Below, one piece after another: positions 27,388 through 37,031 of a stretch of 59,931 bases of DNA. Origin of the DNA: Gammaproteobacteria bacterium (GTDB lineage: Bacteria > Pseudomonadota > Gammaproteobacteria > GCA-001735895); contig JABHSO010000096.1 of assembly GCA_018669845.1 (NCBI GenBank), positions 1 to 59,931 of the forward strand, in the 5' to 3' direction. The stretch's first letter is position 1. The number at the start of each line of letters is the position of its first letter. The position numbers were made by a program, and so were the translations under genes. A model generated the notes under the pieces. The model was not told the origin of the DNA. It worked only from the letters and a program-made list of their open reading frames with translations, and did not search any database.

Positions 27388-28296
27388 TTAAGCAGGAAAC
27401 AGCCCACGAGGTTTAAACGCCAGAATAACGGCCATTAACAGATAAATACCCATCGATGAGAGCGATGCGGCAATGCTATTTGCACTGCTACTGACAAACA
27501 TCCACTGCAACAGGTCAGGTAAAAAAGCTCTTCCCAAAGTATCCACAAGGCCTACCAGCAGAGCACCGAGTAATGCCCCTTTAACCGAGCCAATTCCGCC
27601 AATCACTATTACTACAAAGGTCAGTATTAAAATACTTTCACCCATACCAGACTCTACCGCGAATACAGGTGCTGCCATTACGCCGGCAAAGCCTGCGAGC
27701 AATGCACCTAAAGCAAATACCAGGCTGTACAACCAGCGGATATTAACACCCAGCGCCGCAATCATGCTTCGGTTACTGGCTCCGGCACGAATTCGCATTC
27801 CGAGACGGGTATGATTAATTAACAGATATAAACCTGCTGCCACCAGTAAACCAGCAACAATTATCACCAGTCGGTAAACGGGATAGGGAATACCGGGAAA
27901 TATTTCGATACTACCACTGAGTAATTCAGGTACCTGCATAAATAAAGGCTGACGCCCCCAGATCATGCGAGTCCCCTCATTAAAAAATAGAATCAAGCCA
28001 AAAGTTGCCAACACCTGATCCAGGTGATCGCGTTTATAAAGATGACGTAACACGATAACTTCGACCAGGAAACCACATAACCCAGCCGTAAATAACGCAA
28101 CCAGCATCGCCAGTGCAAAACTTCCACTGGCTTGCATAACTGTTGCGGCCACATAGGCTCCCACCATGTAAAACGAACCATGAGCCAGGTTGATCAGGTT
28201 CATGACACCAAATACCAGCGTCAACCCGGCAGATAACAGGAACAGCATAAAACCCAGTTGCAGGCCGTTTAAAACCTGTTCAATAAATAACAGCAT
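27388..28296 (-). CDS. livH: Branched-chain amino acid/amide-type ABC transporter permease (LivH-like)
   Basis: A 302-residue permease with about 8 helices. Motifs are FGVMNLINLAHGSFYMVGAYVAA near the start, IAALGVNIRWLYSLVFALGALLAGFAGVM, and VIGGIGSVKGALLGALLVGLVDTLGR, all characteristic of LivH. It is downstream of the binding-protein gene across 64 bp holding a palindromic repeat. Confidence 0.92.
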   Translation of the reverse strand: MLLFIEQVLNGLQLGFMLFLLSAGLTLVFGVMNLINLAHGSFYMVGAYVAATVMQASGSFALAMLVALFTAGLCGFLVEVIVLRHLYKRDHLDQVLATFGLILFFNEGTRMIWGRQPLFMQVPELLSGSIEIFPGIPYPVYRLVIIVAGLLVAAGLYLLINHTRLGMRIRAGASNRSMIAALGVNIRWLYSLVFALGALLAGFAGVMAAPVFAVESGMGESILILTFVVIVIGGIGSVKGALLGALLVGLVDTLGRAFLPDLLQWMFVSSSANSIAASLSSMGIYLLMAVILAFKPRGLFPA

Positions 28297-28301
28297 TATG
28301 C

Positions 28302-28364
28302 GTAGAGTGCGCGGTGCGCACCATTATTTCCCAGGGTCTTTTTGGTGCGCATGGAGCACTCTAC
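28302..28364. repeat. GTAGGGTGCGC-family palindromic repeat, copy 3 (extended)
   Basis: The outer arms gtagagtgc (28302-28310) and gcactctac (28356-28364) enclose a self-complementary ggtgcgcacc (28313-28322) and a further ggtgcgc (28344-28350). The right outer arm overlaps the end of the binding-protein gene and contains its TAG stop (28361-28363 on the + strand). Confidence 0.8.
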
Positions 28365-29524
28365 AACTTGCAATTAGCCGCGTAAGCATCCTGATGACTG
28401 GAAAATACCTTCTTTACGGTTTTATTGTGAATACCCGTTGAATCTTTAACCACTTCACGTACATATAGATCTTGAACGGGGTGATGATTATTTCCAAAAC
28501 GGAAATTACCACGCACCGAATCAAAATCGGCTTTTTCAAGAGCCTTTCTGAAAGCAGCCATATTCTGTGGCTCACCACCAGTGGCTTTTAAAGCACTTCC
28601 GATAAGATTAGCCGTGTCATAACCCTGACTGGCATAAAGTGTAGGCATGCGACCATATTTAGCTTTGAAAGCAGAAACAAATTGTTTGTTAGCTGAGTTA
28701 TCCAGATCAAAATTCCACTGAGAGCCATTATGAACACCTACAGCAGCATCACCAACAGCTTTCAGGATACGTGCATCAAATGAAAATGCAGGGCCAAAAA
28801 CTGGCGTCGTTTTATTCAAACCAGCCTGAGAATACTGTTTAAGAAAATTAATGCCCATTCCACCTGGAAGAAAGAAGAAGACAGCATCCGGTTTAGCCGA
28901 TCTTAAATTGGCCAGTTCAGCCGCATAATCTGATTGACCCAGCTTGGTATAAACTTCTCCTACAACCTTTCCTTTATAAAAACGTTTGAAACCAGCCAGC
29001 GCATCTTTACCAGCCGGGTAGTTTGGTGCCAGAATATAGGCAGACTTAAAACCGGCATCAGTTACATACTGCCCCATCACCTCATGTAAATTATCATTCT
29101 GCCAGGCAGCATTGAAATAATTTTCATGACATCCTTTACCCGCTAACGCGGATGGCCCTGCATTCGGGCTGATATAAAAAACATCATCTTTAACCACTTT
29201 TGGCACAACAGCCATTGCAACATTGGAAAAAACGATGCCGGTCATGATTTTAACTTTATCGCTCTTGATGTAACGTTCTGCAATCTGACGCCCTTTGCCC
29301 GGCTTGCGCCCGTCATCTTCAACCATCAGTTCGACTTCCACATTGCCCAGCTTTCCGCCACCCTGTTCGATCGCCAGTTTGAAACCATCCCGAATGTCTT
29401 CACCCAGGTAACCCGCTTTGGTGGTCAAGGTTGTAATCATGCCGATTTTTACAGCTGCCGAAACGGGTGCTGCCATTAGCACAGATAAAGCAACAACACT
29501 GCTGCAAACAAATTTAGATATCAT
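28361..29524 (-). CDS. Branched-chain amino acid/amide-type ABC transporter substrate-binding protein
   Basis: A 387-residue periplasmic binding protein (Peripla_BP_6 type). The open frame reaches 29569, but the ATG at 29524 has AGGAG 9 nt upstream and opens a proper signal peptide (MISKFVCSSVVALSVLMAAPVSA). The mature part begins VKIGMITTLTTKAGYLGEDIRDGFKLA, with VEDDGRKPGKGRQIAERYI and GIVFSNVAMAVVPKV. This subgroup resembles binding proteins of Liv-like importers for amides or aromatic compounds more than classical LivK, but the ligand is unproven. It is the first gene of the operon. Its stop codon lies within a dispersed palindrome. Confidence 0.88.
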   Translation of the reverse strand: MISKFVCSSVVALSVLMAAPVSAAVKIGMITTLTTKAGYLGEDIRDGFKLAIEQGGGKLGNVEVELMVEDDGRKPGKGRQIAERYIKSDKVKIMTGIVFSNVAMAVVPKVVKDDVFYISPNAGPSALAGKGCHENYFNAAWQNDNLHEVMGQYVTDAGFKSAYILAPNYPAGKDALAGFKRFYKGKVVGEVYTKLGQSDYAAELANLRSAKPDAVFFFLPGGMGINFLKQYSQAGLNKTTPVFGPAFSFDARILKAVGDAAVGVHNGSQWNFDLDNSANKQFVSAFKAKYGRMPTLYASQGYDTANLIGSALKATGGEPQNMAAFRKALEKADFDSVRGNFRFGNNHHPVQDLYVREVVKDSTGIHNKTVKKVFSSHQDAYAANCKL

Positions 29525-29630
29525 AGGTATTCTCTCCTGGAGTAATTCAGTCGGGTTAATCCGATTCATTTTTTAATTTTGACGCCGCATTCTAAAATCA
29601 AAACTGTTTTAAATCAAAGTTAAGGATAAT

Positions 29631-31511
29631 TTGTATCACTTGTTTGCCCTTTCAAAAGCTGCCACTATCACATTTTCACCTTCAATCAGGACCCATTCAG
29701 TTAGCGTGAGTACAGATTCAAACCCATCATCGACCGATAGCATAAGCTGGCAGAATATATTTTCACTGGCAAAACAGCATAAAAAAAACCTCATTCAGGC
29801 GCACCTTATTGCCATTATGGCTGCTGTCATCCTGGTTCCTGTGCCGATGTTAATGCCACTACTGGTTGATGAAGTTCTGCTTGATAAACCGGGTTTTATG
29901 GTAGAAATCATCAATGCCACATTCCCTGCTGACTGGCATGGACCGATGCTTACGATTATCAGCGTAATGATAGTCACCATGATTTTACGTTTTATTGGGA
30001 CTCTGTTATCAGTCTGGCAAACCCGCGAATTTACCCTGGTCGCAAAAGACATCACTTTTAAGTTGCGCACTAACCTGCTGCAATTGCTGCAAACCATTTC
30101 AATGGCCGAATATGAAACTATCGGCAGCGGCGCTGTGGCCTCGCATCTGGTAACAGATATCGACACCATCGATAATTTCATTGGCAGTGCACTGAGCAAG
30201 TTTCTGGTCGCCATCCTGATCATCATTGGTGTTGCAGCCACTTTATTATGGATTCACTGGCAACTGGCCCTGTTCATCCTGATCATGAACCCAATCGTTA
30301 TCTACTTTACTACCGTGTTGGGTAAAAAAGTAAAAGAACTAAAAAAACGTGAAAACTCAGCTGTTGAAATTTTCCAGCAGTCACTTACCGAAACTCTGGA
30401 TGCCATTCAGCAGATTCGTGCCAGTAACCGCGAACGCCATTATTTGTACCGGGTTATAGATAAAGCTCGCGGAGTAAAACAAAGTTCAGTCAATTTCAGC
30501 TGGAAAAGCGATGCGGCAAATCGACTATCATTTTTCATATTCCTGATGGGTTTTGAAGTATTCAGAGCTGTCAGCATGTTGATGGTTGTATTTTCCAGTC
30601 TCAGCATCGGTCAGATGTTCGCCGTGTATGCCTACCTGTGGTTCATGATGACACCGGTTCAGGAAATACTGTCTATTCAATACAGTTACTTTTCAGCTAA
30701 TGCTGCTCTTGGACGCCTGAATCGTTTACTCAAGCTAAATAAAGAACCTGTTTATCCACAAATACACAACCCGTTTAAAAACAGCATTACTGCTTCGGTA
30801 AGAATACAAGACATTCATTTTTCCTACATCAAAGAAGAACCCATACTTAAAGGTGTTTCACTGACCATTCAACCAGGCCAGAAAATAGCTCTGGTCGGAG
30901 CCAGTGGCGGTGGTAAATCGACCATGATCCAGGTTTTACTCGGGCTTTACCCGGCTTCAAAAGGACAGATTTACTTCAACGATATTCCCATCAGTGAAAT
31001 TGGTTTATCCACAGTAAGAGAAAACATTGCCACCGTTTTACAACAACCTGCCCTGTTTAATGACACTATCCGCAACAACCTGACCATGGGGAGAGACTTC
31101 AATGAACAGGAACTGTGGCAGGCACTGGAAATAGCTCAACTAAAATCAACCATTCTGGAGCAGAAAAATAAACTGGATACCATCGTCGGCAAAAACGGCA
31201 TTCGACTGTCAGGAGGCCAGCGTCAGCGCCTGGCCATAGCACGTATGATTTTGACTGCCCCGAAGGTAGTTATTCTGGATGAAGCCACTTCTGCACTTGA
31301 TACCGCCACCGAAGAAAAACTGCATAAAGCTCTGGAAACTTTTTTACAGGGGCGTACCACGCTCATCATTGCCCATCGTCTGAGCGCAATCAAACAGGCT
31401 GATAAGGCTTATGTTTTTGATGGAGGAATAATTATTGATGAAGGTCATCATGAAGAACTGGTGCAGAAAGAAGGTCTTTATCAACAACTATATGGACAAA
31501 GACAGCAGTAA
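29631..31511 (+). CDS. MsbA-like ABC half-exporter (permease-ATPase fusion)
   Basis: A 626-residue type IV ABC half-transporter. A variable N-terminus of about 50 residues is followed by six helices (about 60-340) and an ATPase domain. Walker A is GASGGGKST, the signature is LSGGQRQRLAIARM, and Walker B is KVVILDEATSALD. The switch His is in IIAHRLSAIK. The start is uncertain: TTG 29631 gives the full frame, while GTG 29706 would remove 25 atypical residues. It is divergent from the Liv binding-protein gene. The substrate is unknown; lipids, peptides or drugs are possible. Confidence 0.85.
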   Translation: MYHLFALSKAATITFSPSIRTHSVSVSTDSNPSSTDSISWQNIFSLAKQHKKNLIQAHLIAIMAAVILVPVPMLMPLLVDEVLLDKPGFMVEIINATFPADWHGPMLTIISVMIVTMILRFIGTLLSVWQTREFTLVAKDITFKLRTNLLQLLQTISMAEYETIGSGAVASHLVTDIDTIDNFIGSALSKFLVAILIIIGVAATLLWIHWQLALFILIMNPIVIYFTTVLGKKVKELKKRENSAVEIFQQSLTETLDAIQQIRASNRERHYLYRVIDKARGVKQSSVNFSWKSDAANRLSFFIFLMGFEVFRAVSMLMVVFSSLSIGQMFAVYAYLWFMMTPVQEILSIQYSYFSANAALGRLNRLLKLNKEPVYPQIHNPFKNSITASVRIQDIHFSYIKEEPILKGVSLTIQPGQKIALVGASGGGKSTMIQVLLGLYPASKGQIYFNDIPISEIGLSTVRENIATVLQQPALFNDTIRNNLTMGRDFNEQELWQALEIAQLKSTILEQKNKLDTIVGKNGIRLSGGQRQRLAIARMILTAPKVVILDEATSALDTATEEKLHKALETFLQGRTTLIIAHRLSAIKQADKAYVFDGGIIIDEGHHEELVQKEGLYQQLYGQRQQ

Positions 31512-31611
31512 TATGGAGAGTCTCTGGATAGTTTTATAAAAGAGCAGATAAAGCAATGAATCAGGCTAAGCAATCGAGAAAAAATTGCAATCATACTTCA
31601 GGCAAAAACAA

Positions 31612-31866
31612 ATGAGTCATAAACTGATCAGTTGTGCGATCCATGACTATATTGAAATTGCCTGCATGTATCACTTCAAAGTAAACCTCACTTTGCAGGA
31701 CAATACCACTTTTCAAGGTATCGCAAAAACGACTAAAACATCTACTGATAAAAATGAATATTTAATTCTTCAGCAAGAGGACAAATTCACATCAATTGAA
31801 CTTGGAAGGATAAAAATTATGCAATCACTCACTAAAAACCCACATTTTGATACTGTTAATTTTTGA
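31612..31866 (+). CDS. rof: Rho-binding antiterminator (Rof family)
   Basis: An 84-residue protein starting at ATG 31612 with cagg 9 nt upstream. The frame extends to 31585 without support. The pattern ISCAIHDYIEIACMYHFKVNLTLQD followed by an EYLILQ strand and IELGRIKIM matches E. coli Rof (INCDDYDNLELACQHH..., YLVVEAAGE..RELRLDKI). Rof binds Rho and lowers Rho-dependent termination. The last 11 bp overlap the convergent subtilase gene's end. Confidence 0.8.
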   Translation: MSHKLISCAIHDYIEIACMYHFKVNLTLQDNTTFQGIAKTTKTSTDKNEYLILQQEDKFTSIELGRIKIMQSLTKNPHFDTVNF

Positions 31867-34672
31867 GACTCTGAACAACCTTATTTTTATTAAGAAAGCC
31901 GATTACTTGATATAAAATAAAACCAGCCATCAGAAACCATAAGTACCCAAGAATTGAAGATATAAAATACAGAAAGTTCATATAGAATTTTACAATTTTT
32001 GAAAAGTTCGGGCGATGTAGTAACCACCAGGCTATTTCTGGAGAAACTCTATAGTAAACATCTATGGCCATTCTGCCTAACAATGTCCTACTTAAAAAAT
32101 CATCACGAAGCGCACGAAAAGCTTTAAGTTTTTGCCTATCAATTTCATTTTTATAGATAACAGAAGCAATGAAGCATCGATTATCATCAGTGCTTTGGGC
32201 TAATGCCTTTTCCTTGACACTTATTGCAACTTTTAAATGTACTTTATTTTGATCTACTTCATGATCAAAAAGTTCATTATCTTCAATCACCCAGTTAAAA
32301 CCCACTGCTGTTTTTTGCACGCCATCAGCCACCGTCAATTCAACCCATTCATCAAAACGATCCATAACAAAAAGATTGAAATCTTCTTCAGATTCAAAGC
32401 TGTCATTATTTATCGTTAATAAAATCAATCCTTCATTTTCATCAACAACAGGGGATAGTTCAATGGATAAATCTATCACTTCATAATGATTGATCTCCGG
32501 TATTTCTTCCCATGAAAAAAGATCTCTGGATTGTAACCGAGTTAATACTCCCCGATCTGTTTTTAAGTTATATAAACCATCAAACTGGGATTTTAAATAA
32601 CGAAATTCACTCTGCTCTGTAACAGTTAAATTAATAGTTTTTTGTTCCGGACAACCATTATCGGTGGTTAATAAAATATCAAATTGATAGTCACCCGGTT
32701 CATCTGGAAAACCCGTCAAATATCCCGTTGAAGATAAATCAAACCCTACTGGCATAGGCTGAGCTGTACTTATATTAAAACCACCACCAAGACTTCTTGC
32801 ATACAATTGCTCAGCAAATAACTCTCCTTTGACCACACTACCGATTGTCTGTGTAGACCAGTGAACCGCTTCTGAAGTGGCGTCAATACTGGTGCTAGTA
32901 GAATAATCAGATAATTTAGTTTTGGCCTCTTTACTATAGGGGTCAATGTAATTAAAACCTGACCTAATACGATAACAGGCAGTCAAAGTACCTCCATCCG
33001 TATCCTGAAATACTGACTGCGGCGAACTGACACTGGTTAAAACCTGATAAGCAGAGTCACCAGAAGCTCTCTCTATCTCTACAAATTCTGCGTTACTGCG
33101 GTTATTCCAGCTCAATAAAGGCAGACCTGATTGACTCATTTGAAGATCGATATCCACCGGGGGCTCGATTGATACCTTTAAAAACAAACTATTGCTGACA
33201 TCAGTTTGAATTAATCCATCTTTTGCATCAGACGGTAGATATACTACTAATTCTTCAGTATCAATAAATTCAAAATCAAGCTGTTGATTATCCAATGTTA
33301 TTGACAGTGTATTTTCCAGGCCAAAGCCACTAACCCTGATACCTTCACCACTTAAAATTCTATCAGTAATCTCACCTTGATAACGATAAATAATCTGTGG
33401 AGTATCATATATATTCTCAATAAGTTGTTGAATATCTAGCACTCCAGGTACAACCAATTTGCCTTTTAATGCCTCTACTTCTCGTACACTAGCAAGTAAA
33501 GCTGCTTTTAATTCCTCTGCCGAAATTTCAGGTCTTTGTTTAAGTGCCAAAGCAGCAGCACCTGAAACAACTGGAGTAGCCATTGATGTCCCGGTTAAAG
33601 CCTTATAGGCATCACCTTTAAAGGTACTATAAATATCAGTACCAGGGGCGCTGATATCGACACTGTTCAATCCAAAATTACTACTACCCTTTGATCCAAC
33701 ATATAGATTATCCTGCTGATCTACATTGGCCACGCTAATGATGTTATCAAACTGCTTTCTAAAATAAGTCGGAAAAACTACTATCTCATCATTATCAGCC
33801 CCAGTATTACCGGCAGCAACAGTAACAAATATACCCTCATCTTCTGCCAGCTTTAATACATCTTCCAATGCCTGACTATATTGACCTATAACCCAGGAGT
33901 TATTGATAATCATTGGAGTATTCAGTGGCTTATTATCGATAGCATATTGAATACCTCTAACTGCGTCTGAAACTGTACCACCACCAAAATGATCAAGAAA
34001 CTTGATAGCCATGACCTGAGCCGACCAGCAGAGCCCCGCAATGCCGTCAGCATTATTACCCGCTGCAGCAATAACGCCTGCTACATGAGTTCCATGCCCA
34101 TTGTCATCATCAGGATTCCCATTGTTTTTAAAAGGATTATATCCATGTACATCATCAATTATCCCATTGCCATCATCATCAAAACTATTCTCTGCAATTT
34201 CACCAGGATTCTGCCATAAGTTATTAACCAGTTCGGGGTGATTCAAATCAATACCAGTATCAACTGTTACTATGATCACATCAGAACAATCTGTTCCTAA
34301 ATCCCAGGCATTAAAAGCATTAACGGTTGATAGATACCATTGATCATCGAGCAAACTGTCATCGGGGATCTGATTCATTCGAACCGGGTAATCGGGTTCT
34401 GCATAAATGACTCCTGGTAAAGCTCTGATAGACTTTAATAATTTAGTTAAAGAGTCTGCTGACTGGCTCTGGACTTTGGTGATCAAAGTATCTCCGCTAT
34501 GAATTACCAGGCTTTGATCCAACTGGGCTCCATCAGGAAGATATACAATACTTGTAGGGTCAGTTTGATCGATCCAACGTATAAGAATTGCTGAAGCAAC
34601 TGAAGACTCAGCAATTAAGGCTGTACTGTTACAGATGAACAGTAGAAATAATATTAATCGATAAAAAGGCAT
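31856..34672 (-). CDS. Subtilisin-like serine protease with CFI-box C-terminal segment
   Basis: A 938-residue exported S8 protease. Signal peptide 1-21; a short I9-like propeptide-type region (to about 105, PGVIYAEPDYPV); catalytic domain about 115-400 with D138 (VDTGID), H193 (NGHGTHVAG) and S363 (GTSMATP). Ig-like beta-domains follow at about 425-690, one with the putative-Ig pattern FNISTAQPMPVGFDLSSTGYLTGFP. The end is CFIASVIYK (C833), RALRDDFLSRTLLGR, YYRVSPEIAWWL, then a TM at about 895-925. That order is the CFI-box C-terminal region I associate with predicted surface sorting. All catalytic residues are present, so it should be active outside the inner membrane. A terminator-like hairpin ends just before its ATG. 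Confidence 0.88.
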   Translation of the reverse strand: MPFYRLILFLLFICNSTALIAESSVASAILIRWIDQTDPTSIVYLPDGAQLDQSLVIHSGDTLITKVQSQSADSLTKLLKSIRALPGVIYAEPDYPVRMNQIPDDSLLDDQWYLSTVNAFNAWDLGTDCSDVIIVTVDTGIDLNHPELVNNLWQNPGEIAENSFDDDGNGIIDDVHGYNPFKNNGNPDDDNGHGTHVAGVIAAAGNNADGIAGLCWSAQVMAIKFLDHFGGGTVSDAVRGIQYAIDNKPLNTPMIINNSWVIGQYSQALEDVLKLAEDEGIFVTVAAGNTGADNDEIVVFPTYFRKQFDNIISVANVDQQDNLYVGSKGSSNFGLNSVDISAPGTDIYSTFKGDAYKALTGTSMATPVVSGAAALALKQRPEISAEELKAALLASVREVEALKGKLVVPGVLDIQQLIENIYDTPQIIYRYQGEITDRILSGEGIRVSGFGLENTLSITLDNQQLDFEFIDTEELVVYLPSDAKDGLIQTDVSNSLFLKVSIEPPVDIDLQMSQSGLPLLSWNNRSNAEFVEIERASGDSAYQVLTSVSSPQSVFQDTDGGTLTACYRIRSGFNYIDPYSKEAKTKLSDYSTSTSIDATSEAVHWSTQTIGSVVKGELFAEQLYARSLGGGFNISTAQPMPVGFDLSSTGYLTGFPDEPGDYQFDILLTTDNGCPEQKTINLTVTEQSEFRYLKSQFDGLYNLKTDRGVLTRLQSRDLFSWEEIPEINHYEVIDLSIELSPVVDENEGLILLTINNDSFESEEDFNLFVMDRFDEWVELTVADGVQKTAVGFNWVIEDNELFDHEVDQNKVHLKVAISVKEKALAQSTDDNRCFIASVIYKNEIDRQKLKAFRALRDDFLSRTLLGRMAIDVYYRVSPEIAWWLLHRPNFSKIVKFYMNFLYFISSILGYLWFLMAGFILYQVIGFLNKNKVVQSLKN

Positions 34673-34673
34673 G

Positions 34674-34705
34674 CCAAAAAAAAGGGTGGAACAAGTCCAC
34701 CCTTT
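34674..34705 (-). terminator. Intrinsic terminator of the 739-residue lipoprotein gene, abutting the subtilase start
   Basis: The stem aaagggtgga (34681-34690) pairs with tccacccttt (34696-34705) around acaag. An eight-T run follows on the minus strand. The run ends 3 nt before the subtilase ATG at 34672, leaving no room for a ribosome site outside the hairpin. Confidence 0.85.
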
Positions 34706-34730
34706 ATATCAGTTTAAGAAAAGCAGATCA

Positions 34731-36950
34731 TTAATTGATTACAACTTCTGTTTCAGCAGGTGTAATCGCAATATCAAGTTGACGACCTTTCAAAGTAAAG
34801 TCATGCATACAGGCGTGAGTTAAACCTGTTTCATTTTCCTGAACAACTGCACCCTCATACTCATTAATCACGCCATCACCATCTAGATCAGCAATAGCCT
34901 GGTTATCAGGATCAATGAAACGCTCACCTTCAGTAACCGCTACTCCAGTATCAGTACACACAACATTTCCATCAATATCGTCTGCACAGTCATGGACAGT
35001 CAGAGAGACAAAAGTAGTCTCAACATCGCTAGCTACATCATACTCAAAATATACCTCTGCATTTCCTGTATAAACTCCATTGACATCATCATACTCTGCC
35101 CACTCTACAAGGTTGTTGTAAAAAACATTTTCAAAGGGCTCTATAACACCATCACCATCAAGATCAGTTCCCCTAATTTCAGGGTAATACTGCACACCAT
35201 CCCATCCAGCATACTGGTCATAATAGTAAGAATGGTTCCAGGAACCCGGTACCCATACACTCAAATTTACATCCCAGGCAAATTCAGTGTAATACCATGA
35301 ATCGTTTTCATCTAAAATCACACAGTTATCTGCTATTCCACTAGCAGCTGAAGAAGCCTTCAACCCTGTAGAAATTGCTGTCTTATTTAATTGATACGCA
35401 GTAAATGCATTGTTTGCAGCATTTTTCAATCGTGCATTAGAGCGCAAGGCTGTAGGTGGTGCAACAGGACCATCACCCGTATAGGATGGATCAGTAACAA
35501 CCGTTGGCGCTAATTCTTCCCAGGCACCCACAATTTCAATTAAAGTACCAGTAATTGTAGTTCCATCGGTAGTTTGTGCATCAGGAATATCAGTTAAATC
35601 CGGATCCGTATTCGGGTGTGTAAGCGTTCCACTTTCCTGACTAACATTAGCAATCAATATTGTTTCAGTTGACCCATCCGGCAAGGTATAAGACCTTTCT
35701 TCAGTATCTACCCAACCATCATCACCATTATTATAGACCCAGTTAGTCCCATCATCAGTAGGTGGCATCAGAAAGTCAAAACTGGTTTTCACCAAAATTC
35801 CGGAATCAAAACTGGTTCCCGCCACTCTATCATCAGCTTCAACCCAGTAGTCACCAAACATGATTTGATTTGTATTTTGAGTACCGTCATATTGCTGCAG
35901 ATGAAAACCCGGCCCCATGGCCACATCAAATTCCAAGGTTGGCTCTACCCAGTTCTCACTTGTTGGATCATAACCACCATCTTCAAAATACTCATTCCTG
36001 GGAATCACATCTGTTTCTACACCTTGGGCATCGGCAATACGTGGAATAGTCACTATCCATGGCAGAAGGTCTTTAATTCCATAGTCCTGATCATCATATT
36101 CTCCACCTAATTTAATATCTCCATATAGCCTCTCAAAATAGCGATTATCTGCCAGATGAAATCCTGTAAGAGCTCCGGTCAACCCTAAAACTTCACCGGG
36201 TGTCTGGTCGCCATCAGTTAGTGGGTCTGCGTCGGTAATTCCAAGCTCTCCCAGCACCGTGGCATTATTCATCAATTGAAAATCAATCATCGTAGCAGCG
36301 CCAGTTTCATCTACAAGATCCCAGGTACCATGTGTCATTGTCAGCATCACAGAATGAGCACCTTCTGGAAGCTCAGCAAATGATTTAGCTCCAGAAATTC
36401 GTCGACCATCCTTCAGATCAATGTCATTGGCATATTGAGCGGCATAAATCTCATACTTTCCTACCGGAACTTCGACAGTTGCGGAGTTATTCAATGGATC
36501 AAGTAGAACCGTTGTTACCGTTCTTTCACCCCGATCCATCTGGGCCAGATCACAGACAGCTTCTTCTTCAGGGGTTAAGTTTGAACCGACGAAGTTACCA
36601 TAATTGTCATAGTCTCCGCCATCACCTACCCAGTTTCCAAACTCATCATAACCACCAGCATTGGGGTTATAATTACTGCATAGACGAACAACTTCATCAA
36701 ATTCATCAGGTGTTACAGCGGCAATCCGGCGAATATAAACCCCGATAAGACCTGCATTCTCATCAATTAATGCAGCTTGCGCCCGACCATCAACAGGAAA
36801 TTTAACCGTTAAACGGAGTTCGGCCTTTTTTTCAGCAACTATAGAGCTTTCACTGCTAAGCTGATCTGAAACAACTTCTTCAGGCTGCTGACTACAAGCT
36901 GATAAGCCTAATACACTGGCAACAGCTACACTTAATAACGTACGTTTCAT
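34731..36950 (-). CDS. Large Asp-rich lipoprotein of unknown function
   Basis: A 739-residue lipoprotein. The start at 36950 is set by AGGAG at 36960-36964, which sits 9 nt from this ATG but directly abuts the ATG three codons upstream. The lipobox is LGLSAC (C19). The mature protein is acidic and rich in Asp, Tyr, Trp and Gly, with repeated YDEFGNWVGDGGDYDNYGNFVG-like text and EF-hand-like DLDGDG segments (LDGDGVIEPFE, LDGDGVINEYE) that could bind calcium. I recognise no enzyme domain. It lies between a surface protease and a PKD-repeat lipoprotein on the same strand, so a cell-envelope role is likely. Confidence 0.6.
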   Translation of the reverse strand: MKRTLLSVAVASVLGLSACSQQPEEVVSDQLSSESSIVAEKKAELRLTVKFPVDGRAQAALIDENAGLIGVYIRRIAAVTPDEFDEVVRLCSNYNPNAGGYDEFGNWVGDGGDYDNYGNFVGSNLTPEEEAVCDLAQMDRGERTVTTVLLDPLNNSATVEVPVGKYEIYAAQYANDIDLKDGRRISGAKSFAELPEGAHSVMLTMTHGTWDLVDETGAATMIDFQLMNNATVLGELGITDADPLTDGDQTPGEVLGLTGALTGFHLADNRYFERLYGDIKLGGEYDDQDYGIKDLLPWIVTIPRIADAQGVETDVIPRNEYFEDGGYDPTSENWVEPTLEFDVAMGPGFHLQQYDGTQNTNQIMFGDYWVEADDRVAGTSFDSGILVKTSFDFLMPPTDDGTNWVYNNGDDGWVDTEERSYTLPDGSTETILIANVSQESGTLTHPNTDPDLTDIPDAQTTDGTTITGTLIEIVGAWEELAPTVVTDPSYTGDGPVAPPTALRSNARLKNAANNAFTAYQLNKTAISTGLKASSAASGIADNCVILDENDSWYYTEFAWDVNLSVWVPGSWNHSYYYDQYAGWDGVQYYPEIRGTDLDGDGVIEPFENVFYNNLVEWAEYDDVNGVYTGNAEVYFEYDVASDVETTFVSLTVHDCADDIDGNVVCTDTGVAVTEGERFIDPDNQAIADLDGDGVINEYEGAVVQENETGLTHACMHDFTLKGRQLDIAITPAETEVVIN

Positions 36951-37031
36951 TTTTTTCATCTCCTTAATACGGTTATATCCCCTGAGTAACTCAGGACTTA
37001 ACTAAAAATTATATGGTTTAACTCAAACCGA

